Part shown: positions 9,351-18,153 of the stretch, in pieces
Numbering within the stretch: the first letter of the stretch is position 1
Layout: each line of letters begins with the position of its first letter
DNA from: Sphingomonas caseinilytica
GTDB taxonomy: Bacteria > Pseudomonadota > Alphaproteobacteria > Sphingomonadales > Sphingomonadaceae
Reading direction: 5' to 3'
NCBI RefSeq assembly: GCF_023516455.1
Contig: NZ_JAMGBA010000001.1
Coordinates: 682,001 to 746,000, forward strand
DNA: 64,000 nt
Notes under the pieces: generated by a model
Told to the model about the DNA's origin: nothing
Database searches by the model: none
What the model saw: only the letters and a program-made list of their open reading frames with translations
Made by a program: the position numbers and the translations under genes

Positions 9351-10418
9351 ATGAGCTTTTTCGCCTACATGCTTCGTTGTTCCGACGGCAGCTATTACGT
9401 CGGACACAGTGAGGAATTGGAAGCCCGTTTCGCGGCTCACCAGTCCGGCCAAGTTCCTGGCTACACACAAAACCGCCGTCCAGTTCAGCTAGTATGGGCT
9501 CAGGAGTTTACTTCACGCGAAGAAGCGTTGGCCGCCGAGCGACAGGTAAAGGGATGGAGCCGGGCCAAGAAGGAAGCCCTCATTCAAGGTGATTGGAAGG
9601 CAATCAGTGCGTTGGCGAGCCGTGCCAAGATCCTTCGAGACGCCGCTTCGGCAGGCTCACCGGCTCCTCAGGACGAACGGGTGGTGGACGGCAACCTCAA
9701 CGCACCCATCATCGTTCTCGTCCGCCCCCAGCTCGGCCAGAATATTGGCAAGGCCGCACGCGCGATGCTCAATTTCGGCATTACCGAGTTGCGGCTGGTG
9801 AGCCCACGCGATGGGTGGCCCAATCCGGACGCAGGACCGGCGGCCAGCGGCGCGGACGCGGTACTCGAAGGCGCGGAGGTATTCGAGACGACGGCAGAGG
9901 CAATCGCCGATTGCTCGCTGGTATTCGCCTCGACGGTCCGGCGCCGCGACCTGGTCGTCCCGGTAGTCGGGCCTGATGAGATGGCTCGCGAGATCCACGA
10001 CACGGGCGGCCGCACCGCGATCCTGTTCGGCCCTGAACGATCCGGCCTTGAGACCGAGGATGTGGCTGTCGCGAACCGCATCGTCACTGTTCCGATCAAC
10101 CCGGAGTTCGGCAGCCTGAACCTGGCGCAGGCGGTGATCCTACTTGCCTATGAATGGTCGAAGGGCACCAGCCTCGTGCAACCTACCGCGCGGGAGACCG
10201 AGCCAGCAGCGCCGATGAGCAACCTCGAAGGCCTAATTGGACAGCTTGAAGAGGAACTGGAAACGGTCGGCTATTTCTTTCCGCCGGATCGGATCCAGGC
10301 GACCAAGACGACGCTTCGAACCATCCTTACCAAGCCGCAATGGTCGAGCCGGGAGATCTCCGCACTTCGGGGTGTGATCCGGGCACTGGTCACCCACCGT
10401 TCATCGAAATCGGGCTAG
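9351..10418 (+). CDS. Fusion: GIY-YIG nuclease domain + TrmJ-type SPOUT RNA methyltransferase
   Basis: One 355-codon open frame. Residues 1-90 are a complete UvrC/YhbQ-like GIY-YIG domain, with AYMLRC (Y6), YYVGHS, R27/H30 and E63 in AAERQVKGW. Residues about 94-110 are encoded by a copy of the intergenic repeat (ILRDAASAGSPAPQDER). Residues 115-355 are a TrmH-family SPOUT methyltransferase of the TrmJ type, with RPQLGQNIGKAARAMLNFG, FGPERSGL and PEFGSLNLAQAV (2'-O-methylation of tRNA position 32 in characterised members). GTG codons at 9681 and 9684 could start a separate TrmJ behind an AGGA. So either a true fusion or two products; the nuclease portion looks inserted. No terminator or stop separates them. 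Confidence 0.85.
   Translation: MSFFAYMLRCSDGSYYVGHSEELEARFAAHQSGQVPGYTQNRRPVQLVWAQEFTSREEALAAERQVKGWSRAKKEALIQGDWKAISALASRAKILRDAASAGSPAPQDERVVDGNLNAPIIVLVRPQLGQNIGKAARAMLNFGITELRLVSPRDGWPNPDAGPAASGADAVLEGAEVFETTAEAIADCSLVFASTVRRRDLVVPVVGPDEMAREIHDTGGRTAILFGPERSGLETEDVAVANRIVTVPINPEFGSLNLAQAVILLAYEWSKGTSLVQPTARETEPAAPMSNLEGLIGQLEEELETVGYFFPPDRIQATKTTLRTILTKPQWSSREISALRGVIRALVTHRSSKSG
9631..9680 (+). repeat. Solo short arm of the repeat, inside the fused reading frame
   Basis: 50 bases, 48 identical to the short arm at 9215-9264 (differences at the 16th and 44th bases). Being inside the open frame, it encodes the linker between the nuclease and methyltransferase domains. Confidence 0.9.
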
Positions 10419-10480
10419 CGGCTAGCCAAGTTCGCCAGTAGGCGACCGCAACTTAAATCAACTAACTGGACGGGCTTTCC

Positions 10481-10714
10481 ATGATTCCTGCACTGTTTGC
10501 GTTGCTGCTTGTTGCCGACAATTCGGCCTCGACGGAAGTTACCCAGCCGGCGGAAACCGCCGCGACGGCCGAGAAGGAAAAGAAGATCTGCAAGGTCGAT
10601 CCCAACTATACGGGTTCGCGGATGCGCAAGAAGCTTTGCCTGACCGAAGCCGAATGGGATTTGAAGTCGCAGGGCAAGAGCGCCGCTGACCTTAAGACGA
10701 TCGGCGCGCGCTAG
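10481..10714 (+). CDS. Small secreted protein with conserved Cys pair
   Basis: 77 residues: a short hydrophobic leader (MIPALFALLLVADNSAS), an Ala/Glu/Thr linker, then the core KKICKVDPNYTGSRMRKKLC followed by LTEAEW. The two cysteines lie about 16 residues apart and could form a disulfide in the periplasm. It is paralogous to the next gene. Unknown function; the start at ATG 10481 is preceded by a purine-poor region, so translation strength is uncertain. Confidence 0.7.
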   Translation: MIPALFALLLVADNSASTEVTQPAETAATAEKEKKICKVDPNYTGSRMRKKLCLTEAEWDLKSQGKSAADLKTIGAR

Positions 10715-10817
10715 TAATTTCCCCCGCCGTTTGTCGAAAAATCAAGGCAAACTCCTTTTCATTCCGTCTTTCGGACGGCTAGGGGCGCAAGCTCATAATC
10801 TATGTTAGGGGAATCCA

Positions 10818-11036
10818 ATGATCGCCGCGTTGCTTAGCGTCTTGCTGATCACGTCCGAAAGTGCCGCAGGTACGGCCGTCACGCCGCCAGCGCCGCCCGC
10901 CAACGAGGTGGTTGAGGCCGAGAAGAAGATCTGCAAGCGCCAGCCTGTTACGGGCCAAATTCAGGGCACGAAGCGCGTCTGCATGACTGCCGAGCAGTGG
11001 AAGCGGGTCCAGGAAGCAACGCAGCGCCGCCGTTGA
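10818..11036 (+). CDS. Small secreted protein, paralogue of the preceding gene
   Basis: 72 residues with a hydrophobic leader (MIAALLSVLLITSESAAG), a Pro/Ala linker and the core EKKICKRQPVTG...TKRVCMTAEQW. It shares ICK, a basic residue before the second Cys, and T-x-(x)E-x-W with the 77-residue neighbour. AGGGGA lies upstream of the ATG. Function unknown; the tandem arrangement suggests duplication. Confidence 0.7.
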   Translation: MIAALLSVLLITSESAAGTAVTPPAPPANEVVEAEKKICKRQPVTGQIQGTKRVCMTAEQWKRVQEATQRRR

Positions 11037-11040
11037 TCGG

Positions 11041-11349
11041 CTAGCCGCGCGTAAGGTCGAACACCTCTAGCTCATGGGCGATCGAAGTTTCGATCAGATC
11101 TTCATAAAGCCTTGCCATCAGCGCCCGGTCCAAGCCGAGCGCCGCAGCCGTATCGTCCACTTTGGATAGCACGTCGGCCTTGCGCCATTCGTCGCGGACG
11201 GCCGATCGATCCGGTTTGATCCTGGCCGCGGCATCCATATAGCCGAAGCGCCGCTTGAGGAGCGCGACGACCTGTCGGTCGACATCGTCGACGCCAGCGC
11301 GGACTTCGGTCATGGTGTTGCAATCGGCGGGGTCATGAATCTCAGACAT
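11041..11349 (-). CDS. Chorismate mutase (AroQ type)
   Basis: 102-residue all-helical AroQ-class protein: VDRQVVALLKRRFGYMDAAARIK with Arg and Lys at active-site positions, and a third helix LYEDLIETSIAHEL. It converts chorismate to prephenate for Phe/Tyr synthesis. It is monofunctional here, since no prephenate dehydratase is attached. PchB-like isochorismate-pyruvate lyase is a possible alternative in this family. It is convergent with the small secreted protein gene; its upstream region (177 bp) is shared divergently with rpsD. Confidence 0.85.
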   Translation of the reverse strand: MSEIHDPADCNTMTEVRAGVDDVDRQVVALLKRRFGYMDAAARIKPDRSAVRDEWRKADVLSKVDDTAAALGLDRALMARLYEDLIETSIAHELEVFDLTRG

Positions 11350-11526
11350 TCCGGACTGATGCCAAATGCTGCTGCGCCTTGCAAAGCTTGACCTTTCCGC
11401 CCTCGGCCGCTAGGCGCGCGGCTCGCAATTGACCCTGCATGTCCGGTGAAGCGGTGGTCGCGGAGAGCATATCGGCTTTCCGGTGCGGTTCCGGACGTTT
11501 TTGAGAACGCGAATTGGAGAATATAA

Positions 11527-12141
11527 ATGTCGAAGCGCAGCAGCGCCAAGTATAAGCTCGACCGCCGCATGGGCGAAAACGTCTTCGGACGTCCCAAGAG
11601 CCCGGTCAACCGCCGCGAATATGGCCCCGGCCAGCACGGACAGCGCCGCAAGGGCAAGATGTCCGACTTCGGCCTTCAGCTGCGCGCCAAGCAGAAGCTG
11701 AAGGGCTATTACGGCGACGTCACCGAAAAGCAGTTCAAGCAGACCTATCAGCAGGCCAGCCGCATGAAGGGCGACGCCTCGCAGAACCTGATCGGCCTGC
11801 TCGAGCGCCGCCTGGACATGGTCGTCTATCGCGCCAAGTTCGCGCCGACCATCTGGGCCGCTCGCCAGCTGGTCAGCCACGGTCACATCCGCGTCAACGG
11901 CGTGAAGTGCAACATTGCCTCGCGCCGCATCGACATCGGCGACGTGATCGAGCTCGGCTCAAAGGCGCAGGAAATGGCGCTGGTCCTCGAGGCACAGAGC
12001 CTCGCCGAGCGCGACATCCCTGACTATGTCGCTCCGGACGGCACCGCCAAGGTCCAGTTCACCCGCGTCCCGACGCTGGACGAAGTGCCCTATCCGGTCC
12101 GGATGGAACCGAACCTGGTCATCGAATTCTATTCGCGCTGA
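11527..12141 (+). CDS. rpsD: 30S ribosomal protein S4
   Basis: Primary 16S rRNA-binding protein. It has 204 residues, as expected for the family. The N-terminal S4 domain and an S4 RNA-binding domain at about 94-155 ([28 protein letters not shown]) are clear. Here it stands alone rather than in the alpha operon, the usual situation in alphaproteobacteria. GGAG precedes the ATG. A strong terminator follows. Confidence 0.97.
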   Translation: MSKRSSAKYKLDRRMGENVFGRPKSPVNRREYGPGQHGQRRKGKMSDFGLQLRAKQKLKGYYGDVTEKQFKQTYQQASRMKGDASQNLIGLLERRLDMVVYRAKFAPTIWAARQLVSHGHIRVNGVKCNIASRRIDIGDVIELGSKAQEMALVLEAQSLAERDIPDYVAPDGTAKVQFTRVPTLDEVPYPVRMEPNLVIEFYSR

Positions 12142-12162
12142 TCCTTAGGGACAGTCGAACAG

Positions 12163-12193
12163 AAAAGGGCGGCCGCCATGGCCGCCCTTTTTT
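12163..12193. terminator. Bidirectional intrinsic terminator
   Basis: Stem GGGCGGCC (12167-12174) and GGCCGCCC (12180-12187), with AAAA before and TTTTTT after. It serves rpsD on the plus strand and the converging S9 peptidase gene on the minus strand. Confidence 0.9.
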
Positions 12194-14174
12194 ATTGGCC
12201 CAATGCCTTCTGAAGCTGCGCGCCGATCTGGGTCAGCATCTGGATTCGCGCCTGACTGTCATCCAATTGATGATCCAGATCCTTGAAGCGCAGGAATTCC
12301 ACGGGCCTTCCAAGACCCTGGAGCGCCGATGCCATTTTGACGCTGTGCTGCACGCCGACGTTGAGGTCGAGATCGCCGTGCACAAGCAGGACTGGCGCGG
12401 TTATCGAAGACGCGTTCTGAAGAGGCGAGCCTTCGCGAACATGTTCGCCGCTTCCGACGAAATCGCGAACCATCTGGGAGCTGGTATATTCGTCGGCTTC
12501 CCGTTTCAGAAGTGCAAGATCCGTAACCGGCGCGATGGCTGCAACTGCCTTGTAACGCGTCGGTTCGACGGCGGCCGCCTGAAGGGCGGCATATCCGCCA
12601 TAAGACCAGCCCACGATCGCCAGCTTGGCCGGGTCCGCGATACCCTGGTCCACGAGGTAGCGCGCTGAATCATTGACGTCCGAAATGGCCTTTCGCCAAT
12701 CCTTGAAGCCGTTGGCTCCCTGGAAATCATCGCCATATCCGGACGAGCCGCGATAGTTCGGCTGGATGACGGCATAGCCCCTGGCTGCCAGGAACTGGGC
12801 AAGCCAATCGAAACCCCATTCGTCGCGAGAGCTTGGGCCGCCATGCGGCAGCACGACAGCCGCTAGCTTCTTTCCGGCCGACCCGGGAGGAAGCGTCAGA
12901 TAGGCCGGGATCGAAGTTCCGTCCGCCGCGCGATAAGTGATCGGCTTAACCGGGCTCAGCGTCCGCTTGGCAAGCGCCGGTCGCGCGTCGAACAAGGGGC
13001 TCATTTCCTTCGTCTTGCGATCCAGGAAATAATAACCGCCAGGATTGGTGTCCGATCCCGCGAAAATCAGCAGCTTTGTGCCGTCGCTGCTAGAATCCGA
13101 AAAGGAGATGATCGGCAAGTTCGGAATCGCATTGCCGAGACTCTGCGAGAGTCCGTCAAATTCCCGGTCGAAATAGACCACTTCGCGCTTGTCGGTAGCG
13201 AAGGTGTAGCCAATCACTTTCTGCCCCCGACCGAAGCGGGTCACGCCGTCGATATCCACGGCATCGTTCTTGGCGACCAGCTCAGGCTTGTTGGATCCGT
13301 CGAGTACCATTCGATAGAGCGCGTCGCGACCGTTGAGCTTCTGGGTATAAAAAAGCGAATTGCTTTCCGCTTCGATCGCGAGCGGCTGCATTCCGTTTTC
13401 ATTGCGCTGGTCGTAGGTCCCGAGCGCCTGCCAATCACCGCCGTTGGCACCCCGATATTGATATTTGACCTGGCCGCTCAAAATTCCGGAAGAATCTTCG
13501 GCATAGTCGGTCCGGATACGAACATGTCCCCGCCCGTCGGTGACGAAGTCGTCATACTCCGGTCTCGGCGGCTCTACCTCTTCCGATTTCAGCGTGAGGA
13601 GGTCGATGCGATCTACGCCCAGGCCCCTTTTCGAGCGCGACATCCGGGTGCCGGTGCGGCCCGCTTCCTTCATATATTCGCGGGCCATCAGGACGGAGCC
13701 GCCATCGTTGGTGACCCAATCCAAGACCTGCCCGTCAAACTGACGAACACCTGCATCGTAAAAGCTCGAGCGTTGGCCAAGCTGGGCGAGACCGGTGCCG
13801 TCGACCCCGATCCTGATCAACCGGCCGAAGCCGAGGAGCAAACCGTCGACCATCAGGTTGCCGCCGTAACGGCAGACGATCTGCGTCTCGCTTCCAAAGC
13901 GGCACCAGCGAAGGGTTTCGGGCGTGCCGGGGGCGGACAAGATCGTCCGTTCCTCTCCAGTAAGAAGGTGGAATACCTTCAACGAGGTTTGCGCGCCCCT
14001 GCCGGGAACCAGCATCAGTATCCGGTCGCCTGAGGGAGAAATCGCAACCTGCTCGGCAGCAGGACGGACACCAAACGCCCCTGCATCTTCCACCAATGTT
14101 CCCGCGTTAGCCGCCGTTGCGGCCCAAAACGCCACGCTCGCGGCAGCTACCCGCCACTTCATTGAAACGCCCAT
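12192..14174 (-). CDS. Prolyl oligopeptidase family (S9) peptidase, exported
   Basis: 660 residues. A signal peptide (MKWRVAAASVAFWAATAANA) follows a short MGVS start; an internal ATG at codon 5 is an alternative. Residues about 30-400 form a beta-propeller-like region and the C-terminal 260 the alpha/beta-hydrolase. The triad is S524 (GWSYGGYA), D603 (HGDLDLNV) and H635 (DLDHQLDD). It resembles DPP4/acylaminoacyl-peptidase-type enzymes acting on short peptides in the periplasm. It is downstream of a close paralogue in the same direction. Confidence 0.9.
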   Translation of the reverse strand: MGVSMKWRVAAASVAFWAATAANAGTLVEDAGAFGVRPAAEQVAISPSGDRILMLVPGRGAQTSLKVFHLLTGEERTILSAPGTPETLRWCRFGSETQIVCRYGGNLMVDGLLLGFGRLIRIGVDGTGLAQLGQRSSFYDAGVRQFDGQVLDWVTNDGGSVLMAREYMKEAGRTGTRMSRSKRGLGVDRIDLLTLKSEEVEPPRPEYDDFVTDGRGHVRIRTDYAEDSSGILSGQVKYQYRGANGGDWQALGTYDQRNENGMQPLAIEAESNSLFYTQKLNGRDALYRMVLDGSNKPELVAKNDAVDIDGVTRFGRGQKVIGYTFATDKREVVYFDREFDGLSQSLGNAIPNLPIISFSDSSSDGTKLLIFAGSDTNPGGYYFLDRKTKEMSPLFDARPALAKRTLSPVKPITYRAADGTSIPAYLTLPPGSAGKKLAAVVLPHGGPSSRDEWGFDWLAQFLAARGYAVIQPNYRGSSGYGDDFQGANGFKDWRKAISDVNDSARYLVDQGIADPAKLAIVGWSYGGYAALQAAAVEPTRYKAVAAIAPVTDLALLKREADEYTSSQMVRDFVGSGEHVREGSPLQNASSITAPVLLVHGDLDLNVGVQHSVKMASALQGLGRPVEFLRFKDLDHQLDDSQARIQMLTQIGAQLQKALGQ

Positions 14175-14249
14175 TACTCCCCCTTACCCCCTCGCGATTC
14201 GACGGTTGAGAATTGCGCTACGTAACTGCCCGCGCAACCTCTTGGCGCG

Positions 14250-16238
14250 TCAGTTACCGATCGTCCGATCGAGCAACTGGCCGATCTTCATCAGCATTTC
14301 GGCCCGGGCGTTGCTGTCGTCGAGCTGATGTTCGAGCTCCTGATAGCGCACCAATTCGACCGGAGTGCCTGCTTTCTGAAGCGCGTCGGCCATCTTCGTG
14401 CTGTGGGCGATGCGCACGTTCAAGTCCAAGTCGCCGTGAACGAGCAGCACCGGAGCCTTGATGCGCGAGGCATTCTGCAGCGGGGATCCCTGCCTCAAGT
14501 TCACGCTGTCCGAACCGATGAAATCACGCGCCACCTTGCCGTTGATATAGTCGTCGGATTCGCGGCGCAGCAGTGACAGGTCGGTAACCGGTGCGATGGC
14601 GACCACGGCCTTGTAGCGGTCGGGCTCAAGAGTTGCAGATTGAAGCGCGGCATAGCCGCCGTAGGACCAGCCCACGATCGCGAGCTTGCCGGCGTCCGCG
14701 ATGCCCTGGTTGACCAGATATTGGGCGGATGCGGAAATATCGCTCATCGCCTTCTTCCAGTCGCGGAAGGCATTCTCGCCCAGGAATTCTTCGCCATAGC
14801 CCGCCGACCCGCGATAGTTGGGCTGGATCACGGCATAGCCGCGCGAAGCAAGGAATTGGGCGAGCCAGTCAAAACCGAAGCTGTCGCGCGCACTTGGCCC
14901 GCCGTGGGGCAATACGACGGCCGGACGCCCCTTTGCCGGACCGTCCTTGGACATGGTCAGGTAGGCCGGGATCATTTTCCCATCCGCGGCCGGAAAGCTG
15001 ATCGACTGGACGGGAGCGAGCTGCTGACCGTCGAGCTGTTCGCGCGACAGCAGTAGCTGTTCCATTTGCTTTGTCGCACGGTTCAGAACGTAGAAAGTGC
15101 CCGGGTGCGTGTCCGCGCTGGCGTGAACCAGCAGCGTCTTGGCATCGCGCGAAGCGGCAACGAAATCGATCAATGGGGTCGTCGGAAGCGCCCGGCTAAG
15201 CGAGCCACCGAGCTTTTTGAACTCGGGATCGAAATAGATCACCCGGGCGCGGTCGTCCGTGTAGCTGTAGCCAATGACCGGAAGTCCGCGATCGATGCGG
15301 ACCACGCCGTCGATGTCGACCTTGTCATTGCTTGCGACCAGTGATCGGGCACCGGATCCGTCCAGCGTCACCCGATAGAGCGCATCCCGACCATTGAGGT
15401 TTTCCAGCACATAGGCCGAATTGGAAGACTGCTCGACCGCGACGGGCCAGATACCTTCTTCACTGACGGTGTTGTAATTGCCGAGCGGCTTCCACTCCTG
15501 GTCGCCCGGGGTGCGATAGCGATACTTGATAATCCCGGTGAGATTGTCGGTACCGTCGAAGTCGCTGAACGCCATGATGCGCACGTTGCCGCGCCCATCC
15601 GACATATATCGCGATGCTGTCCTCTTCGGCTCCTCGACAACCTTCGATCGAAGCGTGGCAAGCTCGACCCGGTCCACTCCAAGCCCAAGCCGGTCGTCCT
15701 TGATATTGGTCGCGCGTTCTTCGACCTTGGGGACATAGGTCCGCGCCATGAGCACGGAACCTTCATTGTCAGGCAGCCAATCAAGGACCGATCCGTCGCT
15801 CTGGCGGATATACATGTCATAGCCGGCCCGCTTCGAGCCGAGCGATTGCTGCTTCGTCCCGTCCGAGCGCAAGGTAACCAGCTTCGAGAAGCCTGCCAGT
15901 ACGCCGCCGATGTTATCGACCGCCGTATACATGCAAATCAGCTGCGTCTCGGTCGCAAATTCGCACCATTCGAGTGACTCGGGCTTCCCGCTCGATCCAA
16001 AGATCGGTGTCACCTGCTTGGTGTCGAGATCGAGGATTTTCGCAATTGTCGAGGAACCAGGTCCGGCCGAGAGAAAGACCAGCTTGCGCCCTGAAGGAGA
16101 CAAGTCGGCGGCCCAGGCGCTTTCCCGCACGCCGAACTGCCGGGCCGCCTGGTTGAGCGGCATTACTTGAGCAGACGCGCTAAAAGATACGCCGGCCAGC
16201 AGGGCTGCAGCTATTATATTCTTCAACTTCACTGACAT
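14250..16238 (-). CDS. Prolyl oligopeptidase family (S9) peptidase, exported (paralogue)
   Basis: 662 residues from the ATG at 16238, which gives the signal peptide MSVKLKNIIAAALLAGVSFS and has GGGGGAGG just upstream; the frame is open further upstream but lacks support. The predicted triad is S525, D605 and H637 in GWSYGGYA, HGDLDLNV and LEHQLDD. Domain layout is the same as in the next gene, consistent with tandem duplication. It probably acts on peptides in the cell envelope. Confidence 0.9.
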   Translation of the reverse strand: MSVKLKNIIAAALLAGVSFSASAQVMPLNQAARQFGVRESAWAADLSPSGRKLVFLSAGPGSSTIAKILDLDTKQVTPIFGSSGKPESLEWCEFATETQLICMYTAVDNIGGVLAGFSKLVTLRSDGTKQQSLGSKRAGYDMYIRQSDGSVLDWLPDNEGSVLMARTYVPKVEERATNIKDDRLGLGVDRVELATLRSKVVEEPKRTASRYMSDGRGNVRIMAFSDFDGTDNLTGIIKYRYRTPGDQEWKPLGNYNTVSEEGIWPVAVEQSSNSAYVLENLNGRDALYRVTLDGSGARSLVASNDKVDIDGVVRIDRGLPVIGYSYTDDRARVIYFDPEFKKLGGSLSRALPTTPLIDFVAASRDAKTLLVHASADTHPGTFYVLNRATKQMEQLLLSREQLDGQQLAPVQSISFPAADGKMIPAYLTMSKDGPAKGRPAVVLPHGGPSARDSFGFDWLAQFLASRGYAVIQPNYRGSAGYGEEFLGENAFRDWKKAMSDISASAQYLVNQGIADAGKLAIVGWSYGGYAALQSATLEPDRYKAVVAIAPVTDLSLLRRESDDYINGKVARDFIGSDSVNLRQGSPLQNASRIKAPVLLVHGDLDLNVRIAHSTKMADALQKAGTPVELVRYQELEHQLDDSNARAEMLMKIGQLLDRTIGN

Positions 16239-16330
16239 CCTCCCCCGAAGTTCGCGGATGCTGGCAATCAGAATTGCAAGATGCAAGCTTCGCTTGGCGC
16301 AATTTGTTGCTCCTGTTACTGGCCCGCCCC

Positions 16331-17305
16331 ATGACTCAGCTTCCACTTCCTGAATGGGCACCCCACCAAGCCGTTTGGATTGGTTTTCCAAGCGCCGCCG
16401 ACCTTTGGGAAGATGACCTTGCGCCCGCGCAAGCCGAAGTCGCGGCGTTCGCGGCTGCCGTTCACGCCGATGGCGCGGGCGAGAAGGTTTGGCTTGTCGC
16501 GGCGGATGAAGCCGCGGCGGATGAAGCTCGGCGGCTGGCGCCATTTGCCGAAGTGATTGTCGAACCGTTCGGCGATATCTGGCTGCGCGATACCGGGGCG
16601 ATCGTCACCGACGACGGTGCCGGCCGCAAGGCACAGGGGTTCCATTTCAACGGCTGGGGCGGAAAATATGATCTGCCGGGCGATGACAGCATTGGCGAAC
16701 GGCTCGCGGGTCAGGCCGGCTTGCCCTATGCCAAGGCAGACTGGATCCTGGAAGGCGGAGCGATCGACGGCGACGGCTCCGGAACCTTCATCACGACGGA
16801 GCAATGCCTGCTCAATCCCAACCGCAATCCCGGTTTCGACAAGGACGAGGTGGAAGCCCGCCTAAAGCGCGACCTTGGCGCTTCGCGCGTCGTTTGGCTC
16901 GGCGACGGCCTGCTAAACGACCACACCGATGGCCATGTCGATAATCTCGCCCGCTTCGTTGGCCCGGGCCGGGTCGCAATTCCGGAAGCGATGTCGGACG
17001 ATCCCAACGCCGAAACATATGCCGACGCGGCCGAAGCGCTGCTCGACGCGGACCTGGAAGTCGTCGCAATCCCTTCGCCCGGGCTGGTCGAACGCGACGG
17101 AGAGATTATCCCGGCGAGCTACATGAACTTCTATATCGGCAATGCGACCGTCGTCGTTCCCCTCTACGGCGCGCCCAATGACGGCGCAGCGGTCGAAGCG
17201 GTCCAGGAGCTTTTCCCGGATCGTCGGGTTGTCGGCCTGCGTGCCGATCACATATTGACCGGCGGCGGTAGCTTCCACTGCATCAGCCAGCAGGTGCCAG
17301 CATGA
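16331..17305 (+). CDS. aguA: Agmatine deiminase
   Basis: Converts agmatine to N-carbamoylputrescine and ammonia (PAD fold). It has 324 residues from ATG 16331 (MTQLPLPEWAPHQAVW); an upstream in-frame ATG at 16274 gives an unlikely extension. Key motifs: DIWLRDTGAI, ILEGGAIDGDGSG, NDHTDGHVDNLARF and the nucleophile C317 in GGGSFHCISQQ. Its last 4 bases overlap aguB, its pathway partner. Confidence 0.95.
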   Translation: MTQLPLPEWAPHQAVWIGFPSAADLWEDDLAPAQAEVAAFAAAVHADGAGEKVWLVAADEAAADEARRLAPFAEVIVEPFGDIWLRDTGAIVTDDGAGRKAQGFHFNGWGGKYDLPGDDSIGERLAGQAGLPYAKADWILEGGAIDGDGSGTFITTEQCLLNPNRNPGFDKDEVEARLKRDLGASRVVWLGDGLLNDHTDGHVDNLARFVGPGRVAIPEAMSDDPNAETYADAAEALLDADLEVVAIPSPGLVERDGEIIPASYMNFYIGNATVVVPLYGAPNDGAAVEAVQELFPDRRVVGLRADHILTGGGSFHCISQQVPA

Positions 17306-18153
17306 GTCAGAAGATCACCGTCGCCGCGATGCAATTGGCTTTCGGCGACGACATCACCGAGAATATCCGCAACGTGACCGAGCTGGTCCGCGAGGCGACG
17401 GACCGCGGCGCGCAGGTCGTGCTGCCCCCCGAGCTGTTCGAAGGCCCCTATTTCTGCAAGGTCGAGGACGAGGGCCTGTTCGCGACGGCCAAGCCCACCG
17501 AAGAGCATCTGGCGGTTCGAGCCATGCAGCAGCTGGCCGAGGAACTCCGGATCTGGATCCCGACAAGCTTCTTCGAAGCGGACGGGCAGCATTACTATAA
17601 TTCGCTGGCCATGATCGGACCCGACGGGAAGATCGAGGGCGTCTATCGCAAGAGCCACATCCCCGACGGTCCGGGCTATGAAGAGAAGTTCTACTTCCGC
17701 CCCGGGAATACCGGCTTCAAGGTGTGGAAGGGCGCCGGGACCACTCTGGGCGTCGGGATCTGCTGGGACCAATGGTACCCCGAGACGGCGCGCGCGATGA
17801 TGCTGATGGGTGCCGAGGTCCTGTTCTACCCTACCGCGATCGGCACCGAGCCGCATGATCCCGACCTGGATACGTCGCGGCTCTGGCGCCGGGCGATGGT
17901 CGGCCACGCGGTTTCGAATGTCGTGCCCGTCGTGGCGTCGAACCGCATCGGAAACGAGGGCGGCCAGATCTTCTACGGCGACAGCTTCATCTGCGACGAG
18001 CGCGGCGACATGCTGGCCGAGTTCGGCAAGGAGGACACCGGCGTCCTCGTCGCGACGCTCGACATCGACCAGGCGAAGCGCCATCGCGCCGCCTTCGGCT
18101 TCTTCCGCGACCGCCGGCCGGAGCTTTACGGCAGGCTGGTTGAAGACCGGTGA
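17302..18153 (+). CDS. aguB: N-carbamoylputrescine amidase
   Basis: Nitrilase-family enzyme that hydrolyses N-carbamoylputrescine to putrescine. It has 283 residues. The catalytic triad is E44 (LPPELFEG), K117 (VYRKSHIPDG) and C154 (GICWDQWYPE). With aguA it completes arginine-derived putrescine synthesis from agmatine. It overlaps the genes on both sides by 4 nt. Confidence 0.95.
   Translation: MSQKITVAAMQLAFGDDITENIRNVTELVREATDRGAQVVLPPELFEGPYFCKVEDEGLFATAKPTEEHLAVRAMQQLAEELRIWIPTSFFEADGQHYYNSLAMIGPDGKIEGVYRKSHIPDGPGYEEKFYFRPGNTGFKVWKGAGTTLGVGICWDQWYPETARAMMLMGAEVLFYPTAIGTEPHDPDLDTSRLWRRAMVGHAVSNVVPVVASNRIGNEGGQIFYGDSFICDERGDMLAEFGKEDTGVLVATLDIDQAKRHRAAFGFFRDRRPELYGRLVEDR

Noticed and set aside
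16274-16330. Upstream ATG start for agmatine deiminase
   Set aside because: The added residues are Leu/Arg-rich and the family begins at MTQLPLPEWAPHQ; the extension also runs close to the divergent peptidase promoter.
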